A stretch of 64,000 bases of DNA from Microbacterium sp. BH-3-3-3 (GTDB lineage Bacteria > Actinomycetota > Actinomycetes > Actinomycetales > Microbacteriaceae). Made by a program: the position numbers and the translations under genes. The notes beneath the pieces are model-generated. The model saw only the letters and a list, made by a program, of their open reading frames with translations, made no database searches and had not been told where the DNA came from. The stretch lies in assembly GCF_007679045.1 (NCBI RefSeq), contig NZ_VEFS01000001.1, positions 720,610 through 784,609 of the forward strand, read 5' to 3'. Positions 31,119-40,214 of this stretch are shown piece by piece. Position 1 is the first letter of the stretch; each line of letters starts with the position of its first letter.

Positions 31119-31988
31119 GTGGCCCTCAATAACCCGGCATTCAATACCCCGGCGTTCCAGGACCCTCGAGCCGGTGGCGCTAACACGCGCTACAGCCCGC
31201 CCCCGGCCGTCGATCCCGCCGCCGCCGCAACGATCGAAGGCGCGTACGCCGCCCCGTCCGCGAGCGCCGTCGAGACCGGTCGCATGACGGTCGAAGACAC
31301 CGTCATGAAGACGCTGGCCCTGTTCGGCATCCTCGTCGTGACCGCCGTCGTCGGCTGGGTCTGGTCGATGGCCGGTGTCAGCGTCGCCAACCCGAACCCG
31401 TCCGCCGCCCCGATGATCGTCGGTGGCCTCGTCGGCTTCGTGCTGGCGATGGTCGCGACGTTCAAGAAGAAGCCGTCGGTTCCCGTCATCATCGCGTACG
31501 CGGCCTTCGAGGGCCTGTTCGTCGGTGGCATCTCGGCGTTCTTCGAGTTCATGTTCCCCGGCATCGTCCTGCAGGCGACGCTGGCGACCCTCTCCGTGGT
31601 CGGCGTGACCCTCGCCCTCTTCGCGAGCGGCAAGATCCGCGCCTCGGCCCGCGCCACCAAAATCTTCATGATCGCGATGGTCGGCTACCTCGTGTTCGCC
31701 CTGCTGAACCTCGGCCTGATGCTCTTCAACGCCCCGATCGCCGGTGGCGCCTTCGGCCTGTACAGCATGAAGGTCGCGGGCATCCCGCTCGGCCTGATCA
31801 TCGGCGTTCTGGTGGTCATCATGGCCGCGTACTCGCTGGTGCTCGACTTCGACCAGATCCAGCGCGGCGTCCGCAACGGCGCAGCCCGGGTCTACGGCTG
31901 GGTCGGCGCCTTCGGCATCATGGTCACCGTCGTGTGGCTGTACGTCGAGATCCTCCGCATGATCGCGATCCTGCGCGGCAACAACTGA
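31119..31988 (+). CDS. Bax inhibitor-1/YccA family membrane protein
   Basis: A 289-residue protein with a soluble N-terminal 55 residues (Asn/Pro/Ala-rich) and seven membrane segments, matching the actinobacterial YccA-type family. Ends are typical: LVLDFDQIQRGVRNGAARVYGWVGAFGIMVTVVWLYVEILRMIAIL. Bacterial homologues act as pH-sensitive calcium leak channels (BsYetJ) or FtsH modulators. The GTG at 31119 follows GGAG. The gene ends in a strong terminator hairpin 14 bp later and stands alone. Confidence 0.9.
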   Translation: MALNNPAFNTPAFQDPRAGGANTRYSPPPAVDPAAAATIEGAYAAPSASAVETGRMTVEDTVMKTLALFGILVVTAVVGWVWSMAGVSVANPNPSAAPMIVGGLVGFVLAMVATFKKKPSVPVIIAYAAFEGLFVGGISAFFEFMFPGIVLQATLATLSVVGVTLALFASGKIRASARATKIFMIAMVGYLVFALLNLGLMLFNAPIAGGAFGLYSMKVAGIPLGLIIGVLVVIMAAYSLVLDFDQIQRGVRNGAARVYGWVGAFGIMVTVVWLYVEILRMIAILRGNN

Positions 31989-32002
31989 CGCAGCGTCTCG
32001 CA

Positions 32003-32035
32003 CGAAGGGCCGTCCCGTTTCGGGGCGGCCCTTCG
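32003..32035 (+). terminator. Intrinsic terminator of the YccA-type gene
   Basis: CGAAGGGCCG (32003-32012) pairs with CGGCCCTTCG (32026-32035), and a CCCG/CGGG pair extends the stem inward. It lies 15 bp after the stop codon. The stem is strong, although a T run is weak. Confidence 0.75.
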
Positions 32036-32120
32036 TCGTGCGGGCCGCGCGCGCGAGCCCCGCGCGCGACGCTCCCGCACATGACGCCCCGCGCACCGGC
32101 CCTCCCCCCCCCCTGTTGAG

Positions 32121-32238
32121 TGTCCAAAACACGCCGCACGCCCGCGCGGGAAGCGGCGTGTCGTGGGCACTGAACGGCCCCTGCGCCACCCCGTGAGTGT
32201 CCAAGACCCCCCCCGATCTCGTCCGGGTTTCTTGGACC
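32121..32238. repeat. Two inverted repeats with GTCCAA arms
   Basis: GTGTCCAAAACACGCCGC (32121-32138) pairs with GCGGCGTGTCGTGGGCAC (32154-32171) at 15 of 18 positions. A second dyad, GTCCAAGA (32200-32207) with TCTTGGAC (32231-32238), follows 28 bp later. Upstream is a run of nine Cs (about 32106-32114). The elements fill the gap before the second LigD-like polymerase gene and share the GTCCAA end. No gene is visible between 31989 and 32315. Confidence 0.65.
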
Positions 32239-32315
32239 CTCTGCACCGCGCGACGCCCCCGCACGGCGCCCGCAAGGGGCTCGAACCCCGGATGCCGCGC
32301 CGCTAGCCTCGCGCC

Positions 32316-33545
32316 ATGAGTCCCGCGAAGACGCCGCCCGAGATCCTCGACGTCGACGGCCACGAGGTCCGCGTCACGAGCCCCGACCGCGTCGTGTTCC
32401 CCGAGCCCGGTCTCACCAAGCTCGACCTCGTGCGGTACTACCTGTCCGTCGCCGAGGGCGCCCTCCGCGGAGCCGGTGGCCGCCCGATGGTGCTCAAGCG
32501 CTTCTCGAAGGGCCTCGATCAGGAGCCGTTCTTCCAGAAGCGCGTTCCCGAGAACCACCCTGACTTCATCGACACCGCGACCCTGCGCTACGCCTCGGGC
32601 ACCTCGGCCGAAGAGACGGTGATCCGGGATGCCGCGGGGCTGGCGTGGGTCGTCAACCTCGGCTGCCTCGATCTGAACCCGCACCCCGTCCGCGCCGAAG
32701 ACCTCGATCACCCCGACGAGTTGCGCGTCGACCTCGACCCGATGCCCGGCGTCGACTGGTCGCAGATCGTCGATGTCGCCTTCATCGCCCGCGACGTGCT
32801 CGAGGATCACGGTCTGGTCGGCTGGCCGAAGACGTCGGGCTCGCGCGGGCTCCACATCCTCGCGCGCATCCGCCCCGAGTGGGACTACGCCGACGTGCGT
32901 CTGGCCGCCGAGACCCTCGCCCGCGAGGTCGAGAACCGCGCCCCGGGCCTCGCGACCGCCCGCTGGTGGAAGGAGGAGCGCGGCGAGAGCGTCTTCGTCG
33001 ACTTCAACCAGAACGCCAAGGACCGCACAGTCGCCTCGGCGTACTCGATCCGCGCGCTCCCCGATGCCCGCGTTTCGACTCCCCTCACGTGGGACGAGGT
33101 CCGAGATCGCCGCCCCGAGGAGTTCACCGTGCTCACGGTGCCCGAGCGCTTCCGCAGCATCGGTGACCCGCACGCGGGCATCGACGACGCGGCAGGCTCG
33201 CTCGACGCTCTCCTCGCCCTGGCGAAGGAACTCGGCCCCGCCGAGAAGCCCCCGCGGGGATCCGACGGTTCGGGCCGCCGGGCCTCGACCATGCCCCTCA
33301 TCGAGGTCGCGCGCACCAAGACCAAGCCCGAGGCGCTCGACGCCCTCGAGACGTGGAAGCAGCGGCATCCAAAAGCGACGTCGCAACTCCACCCCGCCGA
33401 CGTCCTCGTCGACGGCATGCGCGGGTCGAGCTCGCTCTGGTACCGCGTCCGCGTGAACCTGCAGCACGTTCCGGATGCCGACCGCCCGGCGCAGGAGGAT
33501 TTGATCGCCGACTACGACCCCTGGGCCGGCCGCTCTGCCACCTGA
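32316..33545 (+). CDS. LigD-like primase-polymerase domain protein (second copy)
   Basis: A 409-residue PolDom protein. The domain covers about 10-300: RVDLDPMPG is the metal site, SGSRGLHILARI and NAKDRTVASAYSIRALPDARVSTPLTWDEV are the conserved segments. The extra C-terminal 100 residues (about 300-409) carry a basic patch and are not a ligase or nuclease domain. It is clearly paralogous to, but not identical with, the protein at 3774-4799. Actinobacteria often have several such stand-alone polymerases for gap repair or end joining. Its last 34 bp overlap the 3' end of the convergent TetR gene. Confidence 0.88.
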   Translation: MSPAKTPPEILDVDGHEVRVTSPDRVVFPEPGLTKLDLVRYYLSVAEGALRGAGGRPMVLKRFSKGLDQEPFFQKRVPENHPDFIDTATLRYASGTSAEETVIRDAAGLAWVVNLGCLDLNPHPVRAEDLDHPDELRVDLDPMPGVDWSQIVDVAFIARDVLEDHGLVGWPKTSGSRGLHILARIRPEWDYADVRLAAETLAREVENRAPGLATARWWKEERGESVFVDFNQNAKDRTVASAYSIRALPDARVSTPLTWDEVRDRRPEEFTVLTVPERFRSIGDPHAGIDDAAGSLDALLALAKELGPAEKPPRGSDGSGRRASTMPLIEVARTKTKPEALDALETWKQRHPKATSQLHPADVLVDGMRGSSSLWYRVRVNLQHVPDADRPAQEDLIADYDPWAGRSAT

Positions 33546-34069
33546 TCCTGCGTGAGCGAGGCGACCAGGTGGCGCCGCCCGTAGCGGTACGCCTCGTCGA
33601 GGTCGCCGCCGAGACGGAAGGCCCCGGCGAGCTCCATCGTCACGAACCCTGTCGCCCACGCGGTGAGCAGCCTCGCCGCTTCGAGCGCATGAGCCTCGCC
33701 CACGGCGACGGTGGTCGCGCGCAGCACCGGGGCGCTCGTGGCAGCGAGCCGGTCGGCATCCACCACCGTCGTGAACAGCAGACGGAACGCTTCGGGCCGG
33801 TCGCGCCCGAACGCGCGGAAGGCGACCAGGAGGTCGTCGAGGCCTCCGGATGCCGCCTCGAGCCGCTCCGTCAGGTCGTCGGCCGCGGCCGCACCGACGA
33901 GTCCGAGCAGGGCTTCGCGGTCGCGCACCCTCTTGTACAGCGAGGGAGCCTTGACCCCGACAGCTTGGGCCACGGCCTGCATCGTGACGGCGCTGGGCCC
34001 GCCCTTCTCGAGCAGTCCCGCGGCCGCGTCGACGATCTCGTCGAGCGACGTTCGTTCCGGTGTGGGCAC
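33512..34069 (-). CDS. TetR/AcrR family regulator
   Basis: A 185-residue repressor. Its N-terminal helix-turn-helix is SLDEIVDAAAGLLEKGGPSAVTMQAVAQAVGVKAPSLYKRVRDREALLGLV (about 8-58), followed by a TetR_C-type ligand and dimer domain (about 75-175) with the WATGFVTMELAGAF helix. It is divergent from an MBL-fold hydrolase gene; two inverted repeats lie between them. Autorepression together with control of the hydrolase is the simplest reading. Confidence 0.88.
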   Translation of the reverse strand: MPTPERTSLDEIVDAAAGLLEKGGPSAVTMQAVAQAVGVKAPSLYKRVRDREALLGLVGAAAADDLTERLEAASGGLDDLLVAFRAFGRDRPEAFRLLFTTVVDADRLAATSAPVLRATTVAVGEAHALEAARLLTAWATGFVTMELAGAFRLGGDLDEAYRYGRRHLVASLTQDQVAERPAQGS

Positions 34070-34080
34070 GACCCCTCCTC

Positions 34081-34122
34081 ATAGCTACGCTTATAAGCTA
34101 TCATGGCTAACACTCGTAGCCA
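34081..34122. promoter_or_regulatory. Candidate TetR operators (two dyads)
   Basis: ATAGCT (34081-34086) and AGCTAT (34096-34101) form one dyad with a nine-base centre. TGGCTA (34104-34109) and TAGCCA (34117-34122) form a second, perfect dyad with seven bases between. Both lie in the AT-rich divergent gap between tetR and the MBL gene. The second would cover the ATG at 34103, supporting a later start for the MBL gene. Confidence 0.6.
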
Positions 34123-34138
34123 TCCAGAAAGGCACCCC

Positions 34139-34852
34139 TTGAGACTCGCGCCATCGCTCCACCGCATCGGCAACGACATCGTCGCCTCGTACCTCGTCGT
34201 CGCCCCCGAGGGCATCACTCTCGTGGACGCCGGGCTCCCCGGAATGTACGCCGACCTGCTCCGGGAGCTGCAGAGCATCGGCCGGACGCCCGACGACATC
34301 CGCGGCGTCATCCTCACCCACGGCGACAGCGACCACGTCGGATTCGCCGAACGCCTCCGCCGCGAGCACGGCGTGCCCGTCTTCGTCCACGCAGCCGACG
34401 CCGACCGGGCGCGCGGCGGCGACAAGCCCAAGACCGCGATGGGTCCCTTCCGTCTCGGACCACTGCTGGGCTTCGCCGCCTTCGGCCTCCGCAAGGGCAT
34501 GCGTCCGCAGTGGCTGACCGAGGTGCGCGAGGTCGCCGACGGCGAGACCCTCGACCTGCCCGGAAGCCCCCGCATCGTCGGCATGCCCGGCCACTCGCCG
34601 GGCAGCGTCGCGGTCTTCTCCCCCGCGGTTCGCGCCGTGTTCGTCGGCGACGCCCTCACGACCCGACACGTCCTGACCGGTCGCACCGGCCCCGGACCGG
34701 CGCCGTTCACCGACGACCCGGCCGAGGCCCTCGCCTCGCTCGATCGCATCGCGGCACTGGATGCCGACTGGGTGCTGCCCGGCCACGGCCCGGCATTCCG
34801 CGGTTCTCCGGCCGATGCGGCCGACGCGGTGCGGAAGGTCGCGCGGGGCTGA
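34139..34852 (+). CDS. MBL-fold metallo-hydrolase
   Basis: A 237-residue metallo-beta-lactamase-fold protein. The metal motif reads THGDSDH, an H-x-D-x-D-H form with aspartate at the second usual histidine. Later ligands are the histidine in GMPGHSPGSVAV, the aspartate in VFVGDAL and the histidine in VLPGHGPAF. It is a glyoxalase II-like hydrolase of unknown substrate. I prefer the TTG at 34139, because AGAAAGG stands six bases before it, while the ATG at 34103 has no ribosome site and lies at the operators; the longer form would have 249 residues. Degenerate copies of its 3' end follow downstream. Confidence 0.85.
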   Translation: MRLAPSLHRIGNDIVASYLVVAPEGITLVDAGLPGMYADLLRELQSIGRTPDDIRGVILTHGDSDHVGFAERLRREHGVPVFVHAADADRARGGDKPKTAMGPFRLGPLLGFAAFGLRKGMRPQWLTEVREVADGETLDLPGSPRIVGMPGHSPGSVAVFSPAVRAVFVGDALTTRHVLTGRTGPGPAPFTDDPAEALASLDRIAALDADWVLPGHGPAFRGSPADAADAVRKVARG

Positions 34853-34855
34853 CGC

Positions 34856-35137
34856 GGACGCCGGCGCGGCTCGGACCGTGTCGGCCTGAGCGGACGCTCC
34901 ACCCTTCACCGACGACCCGGCCGAGGCGCTCGCCTCACCCGGTCACATCGGGGCGTGGACGCCGACGCGGCTCGGCCGGTGTCGGTCAGAGCGGACGCGC
35001 CGCCCTTCACCGACGGTCCGACCGAGGCGCTCGCCTCCTTGAATCGTGTCGCGGGCGTGGATGCCGACAGGGTGCGGCCCGGCGTACCGCGACTCTCCGG
35101 CCGATGCGGCGAACGCGGTAGAAAGGTCGAGCGGCTG
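34856..35137 (+). pseudogene. Tandem decayed copies of the MBL gene 3' end
   Basis: Two units of about 101 bp (34856-34956 and 34957-35058) and a final part (35059-about 35137) repeat sequence from the end of the MBL gene. CCCTTCACCGACGACCCGG, GAGGCGCTCGCCTC, GTGGATGCCGAC and CTCTCCGGCCGATGCGGC match the gene at about 34704-34817. The copies carry indels and have no intact frame. Together they look like gene-tail duplication followed by decay. No other feature is seen in this 301-bp spacer. Confidence 0.75.
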
Positions 35138-35153
35138 TCGCGGTTGCCCGTCT

Positions 35154-36521
35154 TCAGCGCCGGCGCGGCCTGCCCAGCACCTCGCGTACGACCGCGGCGA
35201 GCGTGTGCATCGCGCGCGCCGGGCTCACGGCATCCGCCGCCTGCCGCGCCTCGGCCGCAAGACTCTCGCGCAGCCCGTCGACCGTGAGCACCCGCCGCAG
35301 CGCGTCGACCAGAGCGTCGTCGTCACCGTCCGGAACCAGGATGCCGCCACCCGACGCCAGCATGTCGCGCGGGCCGTAGCGGATGTCCCACGCGACCACG
35401 GGAGTGCCGTGCGCGAGGGCTTCCGCGAGCGCGAGCCCCTGCCCCTCGAAGCCGGAGGTCGTCAGGTACACCGCGGCGCGATCGAGCACCGCCCCCGGCT
35501 CGGTCGTGAGTCCCGGTAGCGAGACGGCGTGCGCGAGTCCGCGGTCGGCGACGAGCGCTTCGAGCGCACCCCGCTGAGCACCCTCGCCCCAAAGCTCGAG
35601 CCGGGCGTCCGGCACGTCATCGAGCACGCGGGCGAAGGCCTTGATCGCTCGATCCAGACGCTTACCCGGCGCGAGCCGCCCCAGCACCACGACGAGGCTG
35701 CGCTCCCGCTGCGACGCGGGCACGACGGCATCCGGAGCCTTCACCCCGTGCGGCGCGACCGCGTCGTTCGCGGCTGTGCCGAAGCGGGCGCGCACGTCGT
35801 CGCGCTGGTATGCGGTCGGCCACAGCACGGCGTCGAAACGCGGAGCGATCTCGAACCACCGCGTCCAGAGCGGGTTGAGGTCGGAGTCGGCCTGGAACGG
35901 CGGCTCGAGGTGGATCGTGTGCACGGTGTGCACGATCCGCACGGCGTCGTCACCCCAGCCCGCGATGAGCTCGCCGAGCTGCCGCGATTCGCAGATGACG
36001 ACGAGGGGCCGGTCGTTCTCGGCGCAGAGCCGGCCGGCCAGGTGGGTCAGCCAGGCGCGGTACAGCGCCCCGAATCCGTCGATCACGCCGACGTTTTTAC
36101 CCGCGGCATCCCGGATCACGATCGGCGCCGTCGTGAGGTGCCAGTCGGGGTCGATCACCACGGGGAGCTCGACCGCTCCCCCAGCCACGCCGCGGTACTC
36201 CAGTGCCGGATCGGCGTCACCGGGATGCGCCGCGTCGCGCACCCACTCTGCCGCGCCGCCCTGCGCGTCGACGGCCTCGTCGAAGAGGTTTCGGAAGATC
36301 CCGGATGCCGCAACCGCCCCCCGTTCGACGAAGGTCGCGCGCTGCGCGGAGTGGGCGTCGGCGTCACCGGGGTCGACGGTCAGCAGAAGGGTGTCCGCGC
36401 CGGCATCCGCCATCTGTCGCGCTCGCGAGAGGGTGGCGATCGTGTATCCGCCGTCGAGGTCGGGGATCAGCCGGCTCGACAGGATGAGGTACCACGCGTC
36501 GGGGAAGTCGCCGGAAGTCAC
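35154..36521 (-). CDS. Glycosyltransferase family 4 (TarM/TagE-like)
   Basis: A 455-residue GT-B glycosyltransferase. The N-terminal half has a long beta-rich insertion, as in poly(glycerol-phosphate) or poly(ribitol-phosphate) glucosyltransferases. The C-terminal half holds the GT4 signature: VVVLGRLAPGKRLDRAIKAF (about 285-304), ARLELWGEGAQRGALEAL and the nucleotide-binding GFEGQGLALAEALAHGTPVVAWDIRYGPRDML. It probably decorates teichoic acid or another wall glycopolymer. The GTG at 36521 has GGAGGATGGGGG before it. The open frame runs further upstream only through repeats. Confidence 0.82.
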   Translation of the reverse strand: MTSGDFPDAWYLILSSRLIPDLDGGYTIATLSRARQMADAGADTLLLTVDPGDADAHSAQRATFVERGAVAASGIFRNLFDEAVDAQGGAAEWVRDAAHPGDADPALEYRGVAGGAVELPVVIDPDWHLTTAPIVIRDAAGKNVGVIDGFGALYRAWLTHLAGRLCAENDRPLVVICESRQLGELIAGWGDDAVRIVHTVHTIHLEPPFQADSDLNPLWTRWFEIAPRFDAVLWPTAYQRDDVRARFGTAANDAVAPHGVKAPDAVVPASQRERSLVVVLGRLAPGKRLDRAIKAFARVLDDVPDARLELWGEGAQRGALEALVADRGLAHAVSLPGLTTEPGAVLDRAAVYLTTSGFEGQGLALAEALAHGTPVVAWDIRYGPRDMLASGGGILVPDGDDDALVDALRRVLTVDGLRESLAAEARQAADAVSPARAMHTLAAVVREVLGRPRRR

Positions 36522-36547
36522 GCCCCCATCCTCCCCCACCCGCCGCG

Positions 36548-36789
36548 CGGTCCGCGGCGCGCCGGAGCCGCGGGCGCCTCGTGGCTCATCGGGTCCCGGG
36601 CCCTGGCGTGCGCGGTCTGCGCGCGCCGGGGCTGCGGTTGCCGGCGTGCCCATCGGGTCCGGCGGGCGCGGTCTGCGGCGCACCGGAGCCGCGGGCGCCT
36701 CGTGGCTCATCGGGTCCCGGGCCCTGGCGTGCGCGGTTTGCGCGCGCCGGGGCTGCGGTCTGCCGGCGTGCCCATCGGGTCGCGGGCGG
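36548..36789. repeat. 121-bp tandem duplication
   Basis: Two copies of a 121-bp unit (about 36548-36668 and 36669-36789) differ at only a few positions. Both contain GCCGCGGGCGCCTCGTGGCT and end in GTGCCCATCGGGTC. An open frame crosses them on the minus strand but starts outside any gene signal, so I treat it as spacer. Confidence 0.75.
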
Positions 36790-36860
36790 TGGCCCCGGGG
36801 CACCGCCCGTGCAGCCGCCGACGTCGCCGGGGCGCCGAACATGGCCCCGGGGCGCCAGAC

Positions 36861-36957
36861 GTGGCCCCGGGGCCACGTCGTGACATGGTTTTGGGGCAGA
36901 TTCCGTCGCCCGGGGCGCATTTTTCCCGCCCCAAACGAAAAATGCCGCCCCAAACCC
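36861..36957. repeat. GTGGCCCCGGGGCCAC palindrome and GTTTGGGGC-family dyad
   Basis: The palindrome at 36861-36876 is identical to those at 4937, 5075 and 10172. Directly after it (about 36889-36957) comes the fourth copy of the nested dyad of 7.3-7.6 kb: TTTTGGGGC ... GCCCCAAAC outside, GGGGCG ... CCCGCCCC inside, with an ATTTTT centre. Two otherwise separate repeat families meet in this one spacer. Confidence 0.75.
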
Positions 36958-37011
36958 GGCAACCGGGCGGGCGGAGCGCGAGCGCCGCCGCGCACGCAAG
37001 GCGAAGTGACA

Positions 37012-37133
37012 CGCCCTCCCGAGTCAATCGGGGTAGGGGCCCCGCCACATACTTTCCGCGTCGAGACAGAGCGACGCCGGCGCCGGACGGCGAAGGAGCA
37101 CCGCCTCCGGGTCGATCGGGGTAGGGGCCCCGC
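37012..37133. repeat. Direct repeat with GGGGTAGGGGCCCC
   Basis: TC(A/G)ATCGGGGTAGGGGCCCCGC occurs at 37024-37045 and again at 37112-37133, an offset of 88 bp. Similar GCCTCCGGGTC or GCCCTCCCGAGTC words precede each. The spacer from 36522 to 37197 thus consists of four repeat types and holds no gene that I can support. Confidence 0.6.
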
Positions 37134-37197
37134 TCTCGACCCGAAGGCGGTGCCCCGGAGCCGGCCGACGACGTCGGCGCGGGCGCAGGCTAGACGC

Positions 37198-38774
<1,577 letters not shown>

Positions 38775-38778
<4 letters not shown>

Positions 38779-39296
38779 CGGTTGCCTTCCGGGGCGGGTA
38801 CGGGAGCGGCGGCCTGGGCGGCTTCTCGCTCGGCGAGGTAGGCGCGCACGCGGCGGGCGGTGCGCACTTCGAGGATGAAGGACAGGAACGGCACGACGCC
38901 ACCGAGGGCGAGGAACACGAACCGGCTGAAGGGCCACCGCATGAGGCTCCACACGCGGAAGCACGAGAACAGGTAGACGACGTAGAACCAGCCGTGGGCC
39001 ACGAGGATCGCCAGCGAGACGTTCACTCCGTCGCCGGTCGAGAGGATGCTGCAGCCGTTACCGCCGGGCATGAAGAGCGAGAACCACTGGCAGTCGGGAC
39101 CGGGCACGGCATCCGCGAACCACAGGAAGCCGCCGGATCCGCCGAGGAACAGCTCCACGTGAATGGGCGTGTACTTCAGGATCATCTCGGTGACCAGCAG
39201 CAGCAGGCCGATACCGGTGATGACGGAGCAGATCTGGTAGAACTTCAGGGCTCCGCGGATCGCCGGGAACGAGGCGAGCTTGGGGGCGCGGGGCAT
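38775..39296 (-). CDS. DUF3817 membrane protein
   Basis: A 173-residue protein with three or four membrane segments: [28 protein letters not shown] near the start, then a segment containing [21 protein letters not shown], and [24 protein letters not shown]. The GHGW-like [10 protein letters not shown] motif and the final EVRTARRVR are typical for DUF3817 (YdzA-like integral membrane proteins). The function is unknown. It lies between SURF1 and guaA in the same direction and is a frequent guaA neighbour in actinobacteria. Confidence 0.88.
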
Positions 39297-39306
39297 GGAT
39301 GCCAGT

Positions 39307-40200
39307 CTAGTCGCGGCTTTCCGCGGCTCCTGCCGGACTGCTCGACGCGGAGCTTTCCGCGAGAGCCTCGGCCTGTTCGTCTTCGAGGTCTTCGACTTCT
39401 TTCTCCCACGCGTCACGCGCGAGGCGGTACCAGAGGTACAGCGCGAAGCCGGCGAAGATCGCCCATTCCGCCGCGTAGAAGATGTTGAGCCAGTTGACCC
39501 GGGAACGCTCGTCGGGCGCGGGCGAGGCGATGTCGTCGAGGGGACCGATCGCCGTCTGCGAGGCGACGTACTGCCGGTAGACGTCGAGGTCGGCGGTGTC
39601 GTGCCAGCGGCCGAGCAGCATGGCCGGCGACATCTTGACCAGCGTCTGCGGGTCGGCCCCGGCGGGCGGCACCGAGGGGCCTTCGTCGGAGATCAGGCGC
39701 CCGGTCACCTCGACGACGGCGGCGGGATTCGCCTCCGCGTCGGCCTCGAGCTGGGCGGCCGCGGCGTTCGCCTGGTCGAGGCTGCTCGTCCACCCGGTCG
39801 CCACGGCGATCGAGGTCGGCGTGACCGCACCCGCGACGCGGAGCTGGCCGGTCACCCAGTAGCCCTCGACGTCGTTGTTGTAGCGCGACGAGACGACGAT
39901 GAAGTCGGATGCCACCCACGTGCCGCTCACCTCGACCCGCTGCCCCACGAGGGGTTCGGGGAGGTAGTCGCCCGGTTTGACGACGTCGGCGAGCGGTTGC
40001 ACGACCTCGGTCAGTCCCGGCTCGGGCGGCGACGTGTCGACGGCACGACCCAGCTGCCACTGCCCGAGCCACGCGAGTACCCCCGCGACCACGAGCGAGA
40101 ACGCCAGCAGCGCGATCCAGCGCGGGCGCAGCATGACCTCGCGCAGCGTCGGCGGAAAGATCTGCGGCGGCGCCGGCTCGGTCATGGGGGTGGAGGTCAT
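39307..40200 (-). CDS. SURF1 family cytochrome oxidase assembly protein
   Basis: A 297-residue protein with two membrane segments, PRWIALLAFSLVVAGVLAWLGQWQLGRA (about 26-53) and a C-terminal one, RVNWLNIFYAAEWAIFAGFALYLWYRLARD (about 236-264), around a large extracytoplasmic domain, as in SURF1/Shy1. The family helps assemble haem a3-containing cytochrome c oxidase. The C terminus is acidic. It lies 10 bp upstream of the DUF3817 gene. Confidence 0.9.
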   Translation of the reverse strand: MTSTPMTEPAPPQIFPPTLREVMLRPRWIALLAFSLVVAGVLAWLGQWQLGRAVDTSPPEPGLTEVVQPLADVVKPGDYLPEPLVGQRVEVSGTWVASDFIVVSSRYNNDVEGYWVTGQLRVAGAVTPTSIAVATGWTSSLDQANAAAAQLEADAEANPAAVVEVTGRLISDEGPSVPPAGADPQTLVKMSPAMLLGRWHDTADLDVYRQYVASQTAIGPLDDIASPAPDERSRVNWLNIFYAAEWAIFAGFALYLWYRLARDAWEKEVEDLEDEQAEALAESSASSSPAGAAESRD

Positions 40201-40214
40201 GGGGCTTTCGGGGG

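Noticed and set aside
31074..34082. A 1002-codon open frame on the minus strand across the YccA-type and PolDom genes
   Set aside because: It is antisense to two convincing genes and contains spacer repeats; no ribosome site or motif supports it.
36522..36995. N-terminal extension of the glycosyltransferase through the tandem repeats
   Set aside because: The added residues are repeat-coded (Arg/Ala/Pro/Gly), while the GTG at 36521 has a good ribosome site and begins the conserved fold.
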